Shown: positions 42,169-50,224 of the stretch, in pieces
How the letters are laid out: each line of letters opens with the position of its first letter
Position numbering within the stretch: position 1 is the first letter of the stretch
NCBI RefSeq assembly: GCF_014207535.1
Contig: NZ_JACHGK010000013.1
Coordinates: 1 to 64,000, forward strand
Direction of reading: 5' to 3'
Length of the DNA: 64,000 bases
Source: Bacillus benzoevorans
GTDB taxonomy: Bacteria > Bacillota > Bacilli > Bacillales > Cytobacillaceae
Translations under genes and position numbers: made by a program
Notes under the pieces: model-generated
Seen by the model: the letters and a program-made list of their open reading frames with translations, nothing else
What the model was told of the DNA's origin: nothing
Database searches by the model: none

Positions 42169-42838
42169 AGTTAAAAGAACGAAAATTCCTAAGAGTCTAC
42201 AGGTAAATGAAGCTACTTGGAAAAGTGAGTTATTATATCAAATAAAGTTAAAGGGCGAGTATTCTAAGGTTACTTCCACATACAAAGAACGTTATAAGCA
42301 AGATGATATTAAAGAGGCACTTGAAAAAATGTACTCCGAAAAATGCTGTTATTGTGAAACAATAATAGGTATTGCCAGTTATGAGCATATTGAACATTTA
42401 AGACCAAAGGGTCTAAAACAGTTCCATCACCTCAGTTTTGATTGGGACAATCTCCATTGGAGTTGTCAAATATGTAATAATAAAAAGCGTGATCAATGGA
42501 ATGAGCAGGCTCCCATACTCGATCCTTGTACAGATGATCCGGAACAACATATTGACTTTGATTTATCTACTTGTAAAGCTGTTGAAAAAGATGGGTCAGA
42601 GAGAGGTAAAACAACAATCAGTCATGTAGATTTGAATCGTGAAAAACTAGTACGAGCTAGAAAAAGGGTTAAAGATAGGGCAATGAAATATATCGTGCAA
42701 ATTAAGAAAACCGAGAGTACATTGGATGACGAATTTTATAAAAAAGAACTTAGGAATATGCTTAAAGGGGATCCTAATACTGGAGATATAGCGGAATATT
42801 CTATGTTGATTAAAAAAATGGTAGAAACTTATCTCTAA
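42161..42838 (+). CDS. ptuB: Septu defence HNH nuclease PtuB
   Basis: 225 residues. An HNH nuclease core is clear: the zinc-knuckle Cys pair in KCCYCE, EHIEHLRPKG (first His region), WDNLHWSCQICNNKKRD (second Cys pair with Asn-Asn), then ILDPCTDDPEQHIDF. This is the TIGR02646-type HNH arrangement found in PtuB. I start at ATG 42161, with GGAG upstream; it overlaps the ptuA stop by 8 bases, giving 1:1 translational coupling. A family C repeat follows 43 bases after the stop. Confidence 0.88.
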   Translation: MIKVKRTKIPKSLQVNEATWKSELLYQIKLKGEYSKVTSTYKERYKQDDIKEALEKMYSEKCCYCETIIGIASYEHIEHLRPKGLKQFHHLSFDWDNLHWSCQICNNKKRDQWNEQAPILDPCTDDPEQHIDFDLSTCKAVEKDGSERGKTTISHVDLNREKLVRARKRVKDRAMKYIVQIKKTESTLDDEFYKKELRNMLKGDPNTGDIAEYSMLIKKMVETYL

Positions 42839-42881
42839 GGAGTGGTTCTGTCTTGTGACCACCCGAAGTTTATGGAGATTA

Positions 42882-42935
42882 TGAAACGCGGGAGCGGTTT
42901 CCGCATTTTATTGATTAATTCCAATTGATAGTTTG
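42882..42935 (+). repeat. Family C repeat (diverged)
   Basis: GAAACGCGGGAGCGGTTTCC, then GATTAATTCCAATTGATAGT. The rest of 42936-43123 contains no gene. Confidence 0.6.
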
Positions 42936-43123
42936 ATTGGCAGGTAGTTTAGGCACTCACAATCCATGTGGGTGTTTATTTGTGATGGGGGAGAGTTTAC
43001 ATCATTTTTTGTTTGTATTCTTGTATGTGAGGTAATAACACATCCAAAGCTCAACAATTATTTTGGATTTAATCGATACAGATGAATGAATAATACATGG
43101 AAGGAAAATTTGTAGGTGACGAT

Positions 43124-43681
43124 ATGGACAAATGTGAACATTGCGGCTCGAATGAAGTAAAGGTTCATCTTGATGGGGAAAAGGGGAGTATTTTATTTTG
43201 TATGGATTGCTACAACAAGTTCATGGCGGCGGAACTAGAAATAGATCTAGAGCCATTAATTGAAACCTTTTCTTTAAAGGATTATCAAGGGATTAATCGC
43301 ACCTTTATTGTAAAAAGGAGAATAGATCCCGAAGGAATTTTTTTAGAAGCTGCTGAAAACATAGAATTTGGATATGCATTTGCTGTACATGGTGAGTTAC
43401 ATTCTAACCAAACAGATTTGCTTAATAAATTAATGGCAAAAACCAGAAAAGGTTTAACAGAACAACAAGTTGAAAGAGGAGTATTCCCTAATGGACAAGA
43501 ATACAATACCATTATACATGATGAATTCATTGGCTTTATAGAGTATGATGAAAGTTCTGACGGAACTCCACTTATTATTATTGATGGAAAGCCCTTTACC
43601 TGGGAGAAAGTTGGAAAGATGCTGATGACGTATGAAGGTTTTCAGATAAAGGTTAGGATGTATGATATGACGGATGACTGA
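43124..43681 (+). CDS. Zinc-finger protein of unknown function
   Basis: 185 residues from ATG 43124, preceded by AGGTGAC; an in-frame ATG at 43097 lacks a ribosome binding site. An N-terminal zinc ribbon (CEHCGSNE...FCMDCYNKF) precedes a conserved mixed alpha/beta domain (FSLKDYQGINRTFIVKRRID, GYAFAVHGELHSNQTDLLNK, PLIIIDGKPFTWEKVGKML). Proteins of this shape are widespread in Bacillus, but I know no assigned role. It is monocistronic. Confidence 0.65.
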   Translation: MDKCEHCGSNEVKVHLDGEKGSILFCMDCYNKFMAAELEIDLEPLIETFSLKDYQGINRTFIVKRRIDPEGIFLEAAENIEFGYAFAVHGELHSNQTDLLNKLMAKTRKGLTEQQVERGVFPNGQEYNTIIHDEFIGFIEYDESSDGTPLIIIDGKPFTWEKVGKMLMTYEGFQIKVRMYDMTDD

Positions 43682-43765
43682 AAGCTCGAACCTCGCCAGG
43701 TGCTTTCCGCCTTTTCAAAGAATGAAGTGAGACCTTCTTGGAGTGCCTGTGCTCAAAGGAGCGAT

Positions 43766-43810
43766 GTGCCACTATCACTTCCTGATTTTCGTTGAACGAG
43801 CATTCTTGAT
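43766..43810 (+). repeat. Family B repeat (diverged)
   Basis: TGCCACTATCACTTCCTGAT, then TTTCGTTGAACGAGCATTC; the LexA-like palindrome is decayed. Confidence 0.55.
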
Positions 43811-43833
43811 AAAGGGTAATTTTATAGAATAAA

Positions 43834-43879
43834 AAGGTGCTAGGCACGTTCCAGAAAAATGGATCATGCCTAGCACCTT
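43834..43879. repeat. Paired inverted family A variants forming a hairpin
   Basis: AAGGTGCTAGGCA pairs perfectly with TGCCTAGCACCTT across 20 bases. Two A-type palindromes head to head (BIME-like) could act as a terminator or topoisomerase-type site. The remainder of 43682-44169 holds no gene. Confidence 0.7.
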
Positions 43880-44169
43880 CTCTTTTGATCAGAGTGCAAT
43901 CCACCCTTTCTAAATTCATCTCGTTCAATATTTTTGTAAAAAAGTATAAAGGCTGGAGATAGGGTTGTACAGCTAAGGGAAGATTTTAGACGAACTACCC
44001 AGACTGAATCGGGGCTTTCATTTTGATAAACCTTCCATTTTATTTTACATAATAGAAAAATCTCAAAGTTTTTTCTTGTTTCAAACAATTACCAATTCAG
44101 GTAAAATTATTCTATAACTGATTTGTTTTATAGGAAAATTCAACATTAAGGGAGCTGTTTAGGAGGATT

Positions 44170-45183
44170 ATGAAACAACTAAAAGTTTTATTCGCATTCA
44201 TGATTATACTATTATTGTCGGCCTGTGCCAGCAAAACCTATGATGATGCGGTAGAAAAAGGATTGGAAAGCATAGAGAAAAAGGACTTTGCACAGGCCGT
44301 TTCTTATTTTGAAATTGCTGTAAAAGAAAAAGGTGACAGTGCAGAAGCGAAAACCTATTTAGAGCAAGCAACACTACTAAATAAGGTTGCTGTTTCGCTA
44401 AAAGAAAAGGAATATGACCAGGCTTTAAGAACGATACTCCAAATTGAACAATCAGAAGAAGCGTTACCGATTGTTAAAAGCAGTGCATCTGACTTAAAGG
44501 GACAAATCACCGAAGGGCAGCAAAATTTGGCCTATGAAGAAGAGCTCAAACATATTAACTCTCTTTTAGATGCAGAGAATTATAAAGATGCCCAAAGTAA
44601 ATATGAAACGCTTAAAAAGATTTTAGGTGCTAATCATGATTTTACGGAGCAGTTTGCGGAAATCTCTAAAAGATTAAGTGAAGCCAAAGAAGAGCCGAAC
44701 AAAGAGGAACCCGTAATAGTGGAAAATCCGATTGAGGGAAAACAACCAATATCGGAGCCGAAGGCGGACTTCACTTATCAGACATACACCAACAGCCGCT
44801 TCGGATTCTCCGTTCAACATCCGGCAACTTTTTCAATGGGAGAGCCTCCTGCTAATAACGATGGCAGAAAATTTTCGAATGGTGAAGCATCTATTAAAGC
44901 ATATGCCAGTCATATTAATGTCATTGAGGAAAATGAAACGATTGAAACCTATTATAACCAAGCACTCGGAGATACTGCCGGTCCCATCAGCTATCAACGT
45001 CTTGGTGATGATTGGTATGTTATTTCTTATACAAACGGCGGGAATACAATCTATGAAAAAGCCAAGATGGGCAAAGGTATCATTAATACTTTCATCATAG
45101 AGTACCCTGCGAACAAACAAAGTCTATATGGACCAATGGTTGACCATATCTCTAAAACCTTCAAACCCGGACAAACAGATTGA
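44170..45183 (+). CDS. Lipoprotein with TPR-like and PsbP-like regions
   Basis: 337 residues with a lipoprotein signal ending LLLSAC (lipobox, Cys at about 19). A TPR-like helical region follows (DAVEKGLESIEKKDFAQAVS, YFEIAVKEKGDSAEAKTYLE). After a Glu/Pro-rich linker the C-terminal domain has the form YTNSRFGFSVQHPATFSMG ... WYVISYTNGGNTIYEKAKM, typical of PsbP-like or serine/threonine-kinase-associated outer domains. It is predicted to be anchored on the outer membrane face. The start has GGAGG. The stop codon TGA is immediately followed by AACAGGGGGAGAAAC, a family C/D repeat. Confidence 0.8.
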   Translation: MKQLKVLFAFMIILLLSACASKTYDDAVEKGLESIEKKDFAQAVSYFEIAVKEKGDSAEAKTYLEQATLLNKVAVSLKEKEYDQALRTILQIEQSEEALPIVKSSASDLKGQITEGQQNLAYEEELKHINSLLDAENYKDAQSKYETLKKILGANHDFTEQFAEISKRLSEAKEEPNKEEPVIVENPIEGKQPISEPKADFTYQTYTNSRFGFSVQHPATFSMGEPPANNDGRKFSNGEASIKAYASHINVIEENETIETYYNQALGDTAGPISYQRLGDDWYVISYTNGGNTIYEKAKMGKGIINTFIIEYPANKQSLYGPMVDHISKTFKPGQTD

Positions 45184-45230
45184 AACAGGGGGAGAAACAT
45201 GGGGCAGGGAGCTGTCCCTGTTCCTCTCAC
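45181..45230 (+). repeat. Family C/D repeat at the lipoprotein stop codon
   Basis: TGAAACAGGGGGAGAAACAT, then GGGGCAGGGAGCTGTCCCTG; the TGA of the gene is the first triplet of the repeat. Confidence 0.65.
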
Positions 45231-45244
45231 AAAAACAACCATCT

Positions 45245-45820
45245 TTACTTTTTCGCTTTTCCCTTCTGTTTGGCTGTGTAGTTGATCTGACCATTTTCTT
45301 TCACCAGCAGAAATCCGCTGTTTTCTTCTTCGTCACTGAGCAGGCTGATTTCCAGCCTTTGATTTTTTAATAGAGTGGCCCGCAGGAACATGGCCTCTTT
45401 TCGGAGCGTTTGCAGTTTAGCCGTTTTCATATCCACGATCAGTTCATGACCATCTGTGGTATAAACGATGGTTTGCTTTTTCTTGTAGGGCTCGATACGG
45501 ACAATATGTGAGGCAACGATCCAAACCGTGCCGTCAAGATCGCCGGCTGCTTTGCATTGAATAAGGATCATGTTATGGCTTACCGATAACGCTACTGGCA
45601 CATTGCATTTCCTTTTTAGATGAAAACGAGAGGAACTGAGCGCTCCTTCTAATGTACTTCCAACATTCAAGAAAGAAGCCCGGACAATCGTAAGCGGGGA
45701 TTGGCGGACAAAAAAGTGCTTCTTTCCTTGAAGGACTCCGGAATATTCCTTTTCAAGGTGAAAATTTGAAAACACAGCAATGGTCTTGCGATTAAATAAA
45801 TAGTCATCTCTCATATTCAT
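45245..45820 (-). CDS. ComK-like competence transcription factor (paralogue 1)
   Basis: 191 residues from ATG 45820, which has CGGGAGGAAC upstream; the frame is open to 45913. The sequence follows the ComK family pattern: YSGVLQGKKHFFVRQSPLTI, VGSTLEGALSSSRFHLKRK, then CNVPVALSVSHNMILIQCKA and TVWIVASHIVRIEPYKK. ComK of B. subtilis (192 residues) is the master activator of DNA-uptake genes and binds AT-boxes as a tetramer. The Gly-Ser-x-x-x-Gly and Trp-Ile-x-x-x-His-Ile anchors are conserved here, but overall similarity is low, so the regulated genes are unknown. A paralogue lies at 47223. Confidence 0.75.
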   Translation of the reverse strand: MNMRDDYLFNRKTIAVFSNFHLEKEYSGVLQGKKHFFVRQSPLTIVRASFLNVGSTLEGALSSSRFHLKRKCNVPVALSVSHNMILIQCKAAGDLDGTVWIVASHIVRIEPYKKKQTIVYTTDGHELIVDMKTAKLQTLRKEAMFLRATLLKNQRLEISLLSDEEENSGFLLVKENGQINYTAKQKGKAKK

Positions 45821-46000
45821 ATATGTTCCTCCCGTTGGTAGTTTATCGTTCATCCTAAGGCACCTGTTGGAGACTATGTTAAAAAGTGAGCATTCTCGCC
45901 TGAAAGCGGACAAAGATTTTCTTTCCTTTTAACCTTATTAGATCATGAAACCTAAAAATCTGCCACGCAATAAAGTATGCAAAAATTGGTTGAGGGCAAA

Positions 46001-46040
46001 ACTTGGGGACGGTTTTCGCGCTTCCCTAATTATTCCCAGA
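46001..46040 (+). repeat. Family C repeat
   Basis: ACTTGGGGACGGTTTTCGCG then CTTCCCTAATTATTCCCAG. The surrounding 45914-46195 is otherwise non-coding. Confidence 0.65.
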
Positions 46041-46195
46041 TAGGGATTAAGGGGCGGATGGACCTGAACTTGTCCTCTTGCTGTAGCCACGTCCCTTTAG
46101 ATAGGGATATTCAAGGAGGGAGCGAGGGGGAAAGTGTCTAAATATTTTTGCCGCGCTTCTTTAGGTAGTATTTCCTAGGAAATAGAAACCACAGC

Positions 46196-46247
46196 AAAAA
46201 AGGAATCCGATGATCGACACATTCTAGATCATCGGATTCCTTTTTTT
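46196..46247 (-). terminator. Terminator of the copper-amine-oxidase-domain gene
   Basis: AAGGAATCCGATGATC pairs with GATCATCGGATTCCTT, flanked by A- and T-runs, so it can work on both strands. It lies 40 bases after the minus-strand stop. Confidence 0.85.
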
Positions 46248-46286
46248 ATTGGACTTTTTCAGAAGGCTCCAATTGCGTATTTTCCA

Positions 46287-46964
46287 TTATTTCTGTACAG
46301 GAATATTATTAAATCGATAATCTTCGTACTCTGCTCCTAATACGATGTTGATTGTATTTGACGAAACAGGTTTAAAGAAAATCACTGATTGAGCCGTTAC
46401 TCCAGGTTCAAGTGAATCAGATGCTTTCGGAACATCTTTGTCATAGTAGCGTTCAAAATTAAAATTAAGATCATAGTCATATTGCGTTCCGTTTGCGACG
46501 ATTCTGCTTAGACCTTCAGCTGGCCTGATTTCTTTACTGGAGTTGTTCACATATGTAACATAGATTTTTAAAGAATCTGCATCCTGAACAACCTTATTAA
46601 TGGTAACCGTCACCTTGTTGATGGTTTGTGTTGTTGCAGAAGGAGCAGGTGCAGGTGCTGGCTGTCCAGCTGAATGGATTTTTGCCGATTGGGTAGCTTG
46701 GTTATAATCAATTGTTGCTCCTAATAGATTGGATACTTCTCGTAACGGAATATAGGTCACTCCATTAGCATACCAAGAATCTGTTTTGACTGTCTTTCCA
46801 TTCACTTCAAGGCCGATTCTGTTTTTGTGAATGTCTTCTCTTTCAACTGTTGCAGTAGTTCCCCGATTCGTGGTGTATTGGTTGATGATGGTGCCGGCAT
46901 ACACACCTACTCCCCCAAAAAGAACACTAACACATAGAAAACCAACCATTACTTTTTTTCTCAT
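46287..46964 (-). CDS. Secreted protein with copper amine oxidase N-like stalk domain
   Basis: 225 residues. Signal peptide (KKVMVGFLCVSVLFGGVGVY), then a CuAO_N1-type stalk domain (LEVNGKTVKTDSWYANGVTY, IPLREVSNLLGATIDYNQAT), a Pro/Ala linker and a C-terminal DUF4352-like beta-sandwich (VTVTINKVVQDADSLKIYVT, YDLNFNFERYYDKDVP, NIVLGAEYEDYRF). This domain pair occurs in extracytoplasmic Bacillus proteins of unknown function. The start follows a GGAGTG sequence. It lies between the two comK-like genes in the same orientation but has its own terminator. Confidence 0.8.
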   Translation of the reverse strand: MRKKVMVGFLCVSVLFGGVGVYAGTIINQYTTNRGTTATVEREDIHKNRIGLEVNGKTVKTDSWYANGVTYIPLREVSNLLGATIDYNQATQSAKIHSAGQPAPAPAPSATTQTINKVTVTINKVVQDADSLKIYVTYVNNSSKEIRPAEGLSRIVANGTQYDYDLNFNFERYYDKDVPKASDSLEPGVTAQSVIFFKPVSSNTINIVLGAEYEDYRFNNIPVQK

Positions 46965-47222
46965 AGTTACATTTCACTCCTAGATGAATATTCCTTGGAT
47001 CTTGGCTGTGTTTCCTTGCTAGTATTTCCCAAACTATTTATTTTTACTGTAGGTTACTTGTTCTTGAAAAAGTAATGGAGAAACCGGGGCTGGTTCCGAG
47101 TTTCCCTGGTTTTTACCAATTGGACCTCCCTTAAGGAGGGAACGGGTTCCAGGCATCAGCTCCCTCTTTCAAACGTAAGCTAAGATCGTCCCCGCTTGGG
47201 ACAGAGCAGAAAACAACCATCC

Positions 47223-47798
47223 TTACTTTTTCACTATTCCCTTCTGTTTGGTCGTATAGTTCAACTGCCCATTTTCTTTCACAAGCAGAAACCCGCTGTT
47301 TTCTTCATCGTCATTGATTAGACCGTTTTGCATGGTTTGGCTTTTTAATAGAGCTGCGCGCAGGAATGGGGCCTCTTTTCGGATGTTTTGCAGTTTAGCT
47401 GTTTTCATATCTACGATCAGTTCATGGCCTTCTGTCGTATAAACGATGGTTTGATTTATCTTGTACGGCTCGATGCGGACAATATGTGAAGCAGCGATCC
47501 AGACCGTGCCGCCAAGATTGCCGGCTGCTTTGCATTGAATGAGGATGACATTATTACGTGCCGATAACGCGACCGGCACGTTGCATTTCTTGTTCAGGTG
47601 AAAACGAGAGGAGCGGAGCGCACCCTCTAATGAGCTTCCGACATGCTGGAAGGAAGTTTGGACAATCGTAAGCGGTGATTGACGGACAAAAAAGTGTTTC
47701 TTTCCTTGAAGAACTCCGGAATATTCATTCCCAAGGTGAAAATTTGAAAAAAGTGCCACAGTGTTGCAATTAAATAAATAGTCATTTCTCTTATGCAT
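47223..47798 (-). CDS. ComK-like competence transcription factor (paralogue 2)
   Basis: 191 residues, the same length as paralogue 1 and strongly similar throughout (YSGVLQGKKHFFVRQSPLTI; VGSSLEGALRSSRFHLNKK; TVWIAASHIVRIEPYKI). Both match the ComK family anchors. GGGAGGATC precedes the start at 47798. A catabolite-response-like element lies 143 bases upstream. Two tandem comK-type genes flanking a secreted-protein gene suggest an ancient duplication; one copy may modulate the other, as ComK1/ComK2 pairs do in some Bacillus species. No DNA-uptake operon is in the window. Confidence 0.75.
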   Translation of the reverse strand: MHKRNDYLFNCNTVALFSNFHLGNEYSGVLQGKKHFFVRQSPLTIVQTSFQHVGSSLEGALRSSRFHLNKKCNVPVALSARNNVILIQCKAAGNLGGTVWIAASHIVRIEPYKINQTIVYTTEGHELIVDMKTAKLQNIRKEAPFLRAALLKSQTMQNGLINDDEENSGFLLVKENGQLNYTTKQKGIVKK

Positions 47799-47940
47799 AA
47801 TGATCCTCCCGTTGGTTGTTTCTTTTATAGGATAGGGACCAGTTTGAGATTGTTAAATAGTGAGCATGATCTGGAGGCGAAATGGTTCAACACCCTCGGA
47901 AGGTTCCTATGTATCATGATTACTAATGGATCTGCGAAAA

Positions 47941-47954
47941 TGAAAACGTTTGCA
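47941..47954 (-). promoter_or_regulatory. cre-like site upstream of comK-like paralogue 2
   Basis: TGAAAACGTTTGCA matches the CcpA cre consensus (TGWAANCGNTNWCA) at all but one position. It would link this regulator to carbon status. Its distance to the start (143 bases) is compatible with control. Confidence 0.4.
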
Positions 47955-48833
47955 TTTATAGAGTGATGATGCGCCCATGACATTCTATTTCTTCAAAGCG
48001 GCATGTTCTTCATGATGGTCTGAATCGTACATCGATTCAGTTCTCTACAGTTGTTAGAATATGTACGTTGGTATTATATCACTCTGAGTTAAAATGGTAA
48101 ATAATAACTATTAAAAAGTATAAAAATAGATATTTTATAGTTATTTAGAAATATACAAATAGCTTTTTGATAAACATTTTCTGATTTGTGCAGCCTGCAT
48201 TCGCCACTGTATTCCCCTGAAAGTTTCCATTCGAACACTAAAACTCAAACAGGCAAAATGCCATTACTGCAAAAGAATCTAGCTTTGGAATTTTTTTAAA
48301 AAGAAGAGCCTGTTTGTAACCTCGTGAAGGTAAAACATTTTTTTCTCGGGTATCTTTACTGTAACTGAACTGAAAAATGAGGTCGAAAGTCAGAAAATTT
48401 ATTTCCCTACCGCGAAATGTAATTTCCCGGGCACAAAACAGTGTTTTGTGAGTAGAAACCGCTGTTTTGTAGGCGGCAATTGAGAAATGGTTCTCTTTTT
48501 AAACATAAGTGAAGCTTGCCCCGTTTGGTGAAAACGGGGCTGTATCGATTTGGTTTCCTTGTTTTGATTCCATTGCGGAAGTCCTGTTTGTTTTCTCCCC
48601 GGCTGCCTGATCTGGTATTTCTTTTACATGAATGAAAATAGTGCTCAAAACTCGTTTTGTGGCATCGAAATGCACGGGAAATAACGGGAAATAGAGTTTG
48701 GAGGGTGGGTAATGAAGATTCGAGCCTGTGAAAGCATGTTTGGACCAGTCGCTTTCATTGATTATTCTCGTTATGGTAAAGAGGCCAGGGAGGAAAAGCT
48801 TATTCTCTTAGCATGAACTATTAAGTGGGAAAG
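47955..48833. other. About 880 bases without a recognisable gene
   Basis: AT-rich sequence with several small hairpins: CCCCGTTTggtgAAAACGGGG near 48517, and alternating AAAACAGTGTTTTGTGAG / AACCGCTGTTTTGTAGGCGG near 48437-48473. A TATTTTATAG-rich segment at 48110-48170 could hold promoters for the comK-like gene. I see no start-signal-bearing open frame. Confidence 0.45.
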
Positions 48834-48866
48834 ATTAGGGAAACGGGAGAACCGTCCCCGCGTTTC
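48834..48866 (-). repeat. Family C repeat, inverted, directly before a ribosome binding site
   Basis: ATTAGGGAAACGGGAGAACC then GTCCCCGCGTTTC, followed at once by GGAGGTGTAAGGATATG of the next gene. Confidence 0.75.
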
Positions 48867-48880
48867 GGAGGTGTAAGGAT

Positions 48881-49741
48881 ATGAGTCTTAAATCAGGTGC
48901 AATGGAACAGTATAGGGAGTATTCGCCATTTTCATCATTGGCGGAGTTCAATCGTGATATGGAAAAATGGATGGCTGAGCATAAGAAAGATTTTTCAAAA
49001 GGGGAGTTAATGGGATTAAAACGGCTGGTTCGTTTTGCAGCGAAGATACCAGGGGTCTGCCATGCCAAAATCGGCACGGTACTGAAAGCGATCCATGATG
49101 AATACGATGGCAGCGGTATTTCCCGTTCTACTTTTAAAAGAATGCTAGTGAAGGCAAAGAAGCTTGGCATGATGACCATTTATGAAACTGAACGAAAAAA
49201 TGGTTCACAATCCAGCAATCTGTATGTGTTTTCTCCTTTTCCAAACCATGAACTACCCAAGGAGGAAAAATTGAACTGCCCTATTGAAACTAGCAATCCT
49301 TCTGAAATTAAAAATATAAAAGATCTAAATAAACGTAAAGATGAACCGATTCGGCTCGATCACAGCTATACTAGCGACGATGTTCCAAAACCTTTTGTGC
49401 AGCTCGTTAAATGCTTTTTCAATGATGCCAAGACCATTGAAGAATTTTGGAGAATGACGAGAATCGCAGCGTACAACTATAACAGTGAAAACGAGACGGA
49501 ATTCATTCTGACAACAGCCATCGATTCTATTAAGCAGCTCGTGAGAACTATCAAAACAAAGAAAATCCATAAACCGGTAGCCTATTATTACGGCATCATT
49601 TCTCAAAAGCTGCACGAACACCTTTATCGGGAAAGGTGTGAGATCAGTATTGAGTTTGAAGGCTACAGTGGAGAACGCCCATACAACAACTACTACGAAA
49701 ACCTAGCCGGATTTCTCATTGAACAAGGGGTAATCGCCTGA
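48881..49741 (+). CDS. Winged-helix replication-like protein, unknown function
   Basis: 286 residues. The N-terminal half contains a helix-turn-helix module (KGELMGLKRLVRFAAKIPGV, AKIGTVLKAIHDEYDGSGIS, RSTFKRMLVKAKKLGMMTIY) resembling those of plasmid/phage replication initiators or of Bacillus 'cytosolic proteins'. After a variable linker, the C-terminal half is helical (VPKPFVQLVKCFFNDAKTIE, IKQLVRTIKTKKIHKPVAYY). The start ATG 48881 has CGGAGGTG, formed at the edge of an inverted family C repeat. The stop TGA is itself fused to another C repeat (49740). The gene is thus bracketed by repeats at both ends. Confidence 0.65.
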   Translation: MSLKSGAMEQYREYSPFSSLAEFNRDMEKWMAEHKKDFSKGELMGLKRLVRFAAKIPGVCHAKIGTVLKAIHDEYDGSGISRSTFKRMLVKAKKLGMMTIYETERKNGSQSSNLYVFSPFPNHELPKEEKLNCPIETSNPSEIKNIKDLNKRKDEPIRLDHSYTSDDVPKPFVQLVKCFFNDAKTIEEFWRMTRIAAYNYNSENETEFILTTAIDSIKQLVRTIKTKKIHKPVAYYYGIISQKLHEHLYRERCEISIEFEGYSGERPYNNYYENLAGFLIEQGVIA

Positions 49742-49830
49742 AACAGGGGGACGGTTCTCGGCGGGTCACGGGGACAGGTCCCTTGTCCCGTTCAAGCAGC
49801 AGGGGACAGAGAACCTGTCCCTCTGTCCCC
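49740..49830 (+). repeat. Family C and D repeats at the stop codon
   Basis: GAAACAGGGGGACGGTTCTC begins within the stop codon. A GGGACAGGTCCCTTGTCCCG / GGGACAGAGAACCTGTCCC hairpin follows. Confidence 0.7.
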
Positions 49831-50224
49831 ATGAGCTCAAAACAAATAATAACTATGGGGAAATTAAATATATTAAAAATATTTTCGATATAATAAAAAA
49901 AAGTAATGGTATCCATGTTTTTCCTTTTTTATTTTTTATATTCGCTATAAAACATTACTGAAATAGCAGTTTTATCAGGTTTTTTTTAGAAAAGAAAATT
50001 AAATAATTTAAATATTAATTATTTTCAAAAAATACATTGTGCAATTCTAAGATATAAATTAAAATCATCTTAGAATTAATGTAAAAAACCGGTATTTATA
50101 TTGATTCTAATGCTCTCTAGGTATTCTACTTATTTTTCTAGTTATTATGAAAACGATCTTTTGAAAAGTAACGATGTATTGAAGTCTGGTAGTTTGGATC
50201 TTTATTAAAAAGGAGGAGTTTTGC
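49831..50224 (+). other. AT-rich leader of the MHS transporter gene
   Basis: About 390 bases, very A/T-rich, with a long imperfect stem at 50046-50083 (CTAAGATATAAATTAAAATC / ATCTTAGAATTAATGTAAA region). It may contain the promoter, but no clear -35/-10 pair stands out. Confidence 0.35.

Noticed and set aside
48110..48140. ComK K-box (AAAA-N5-TTTT) upstream of the comK-like gene
   Set aside because: The nearest match has six bases between the runs and the region is very A/T-rich, so chance is likely.
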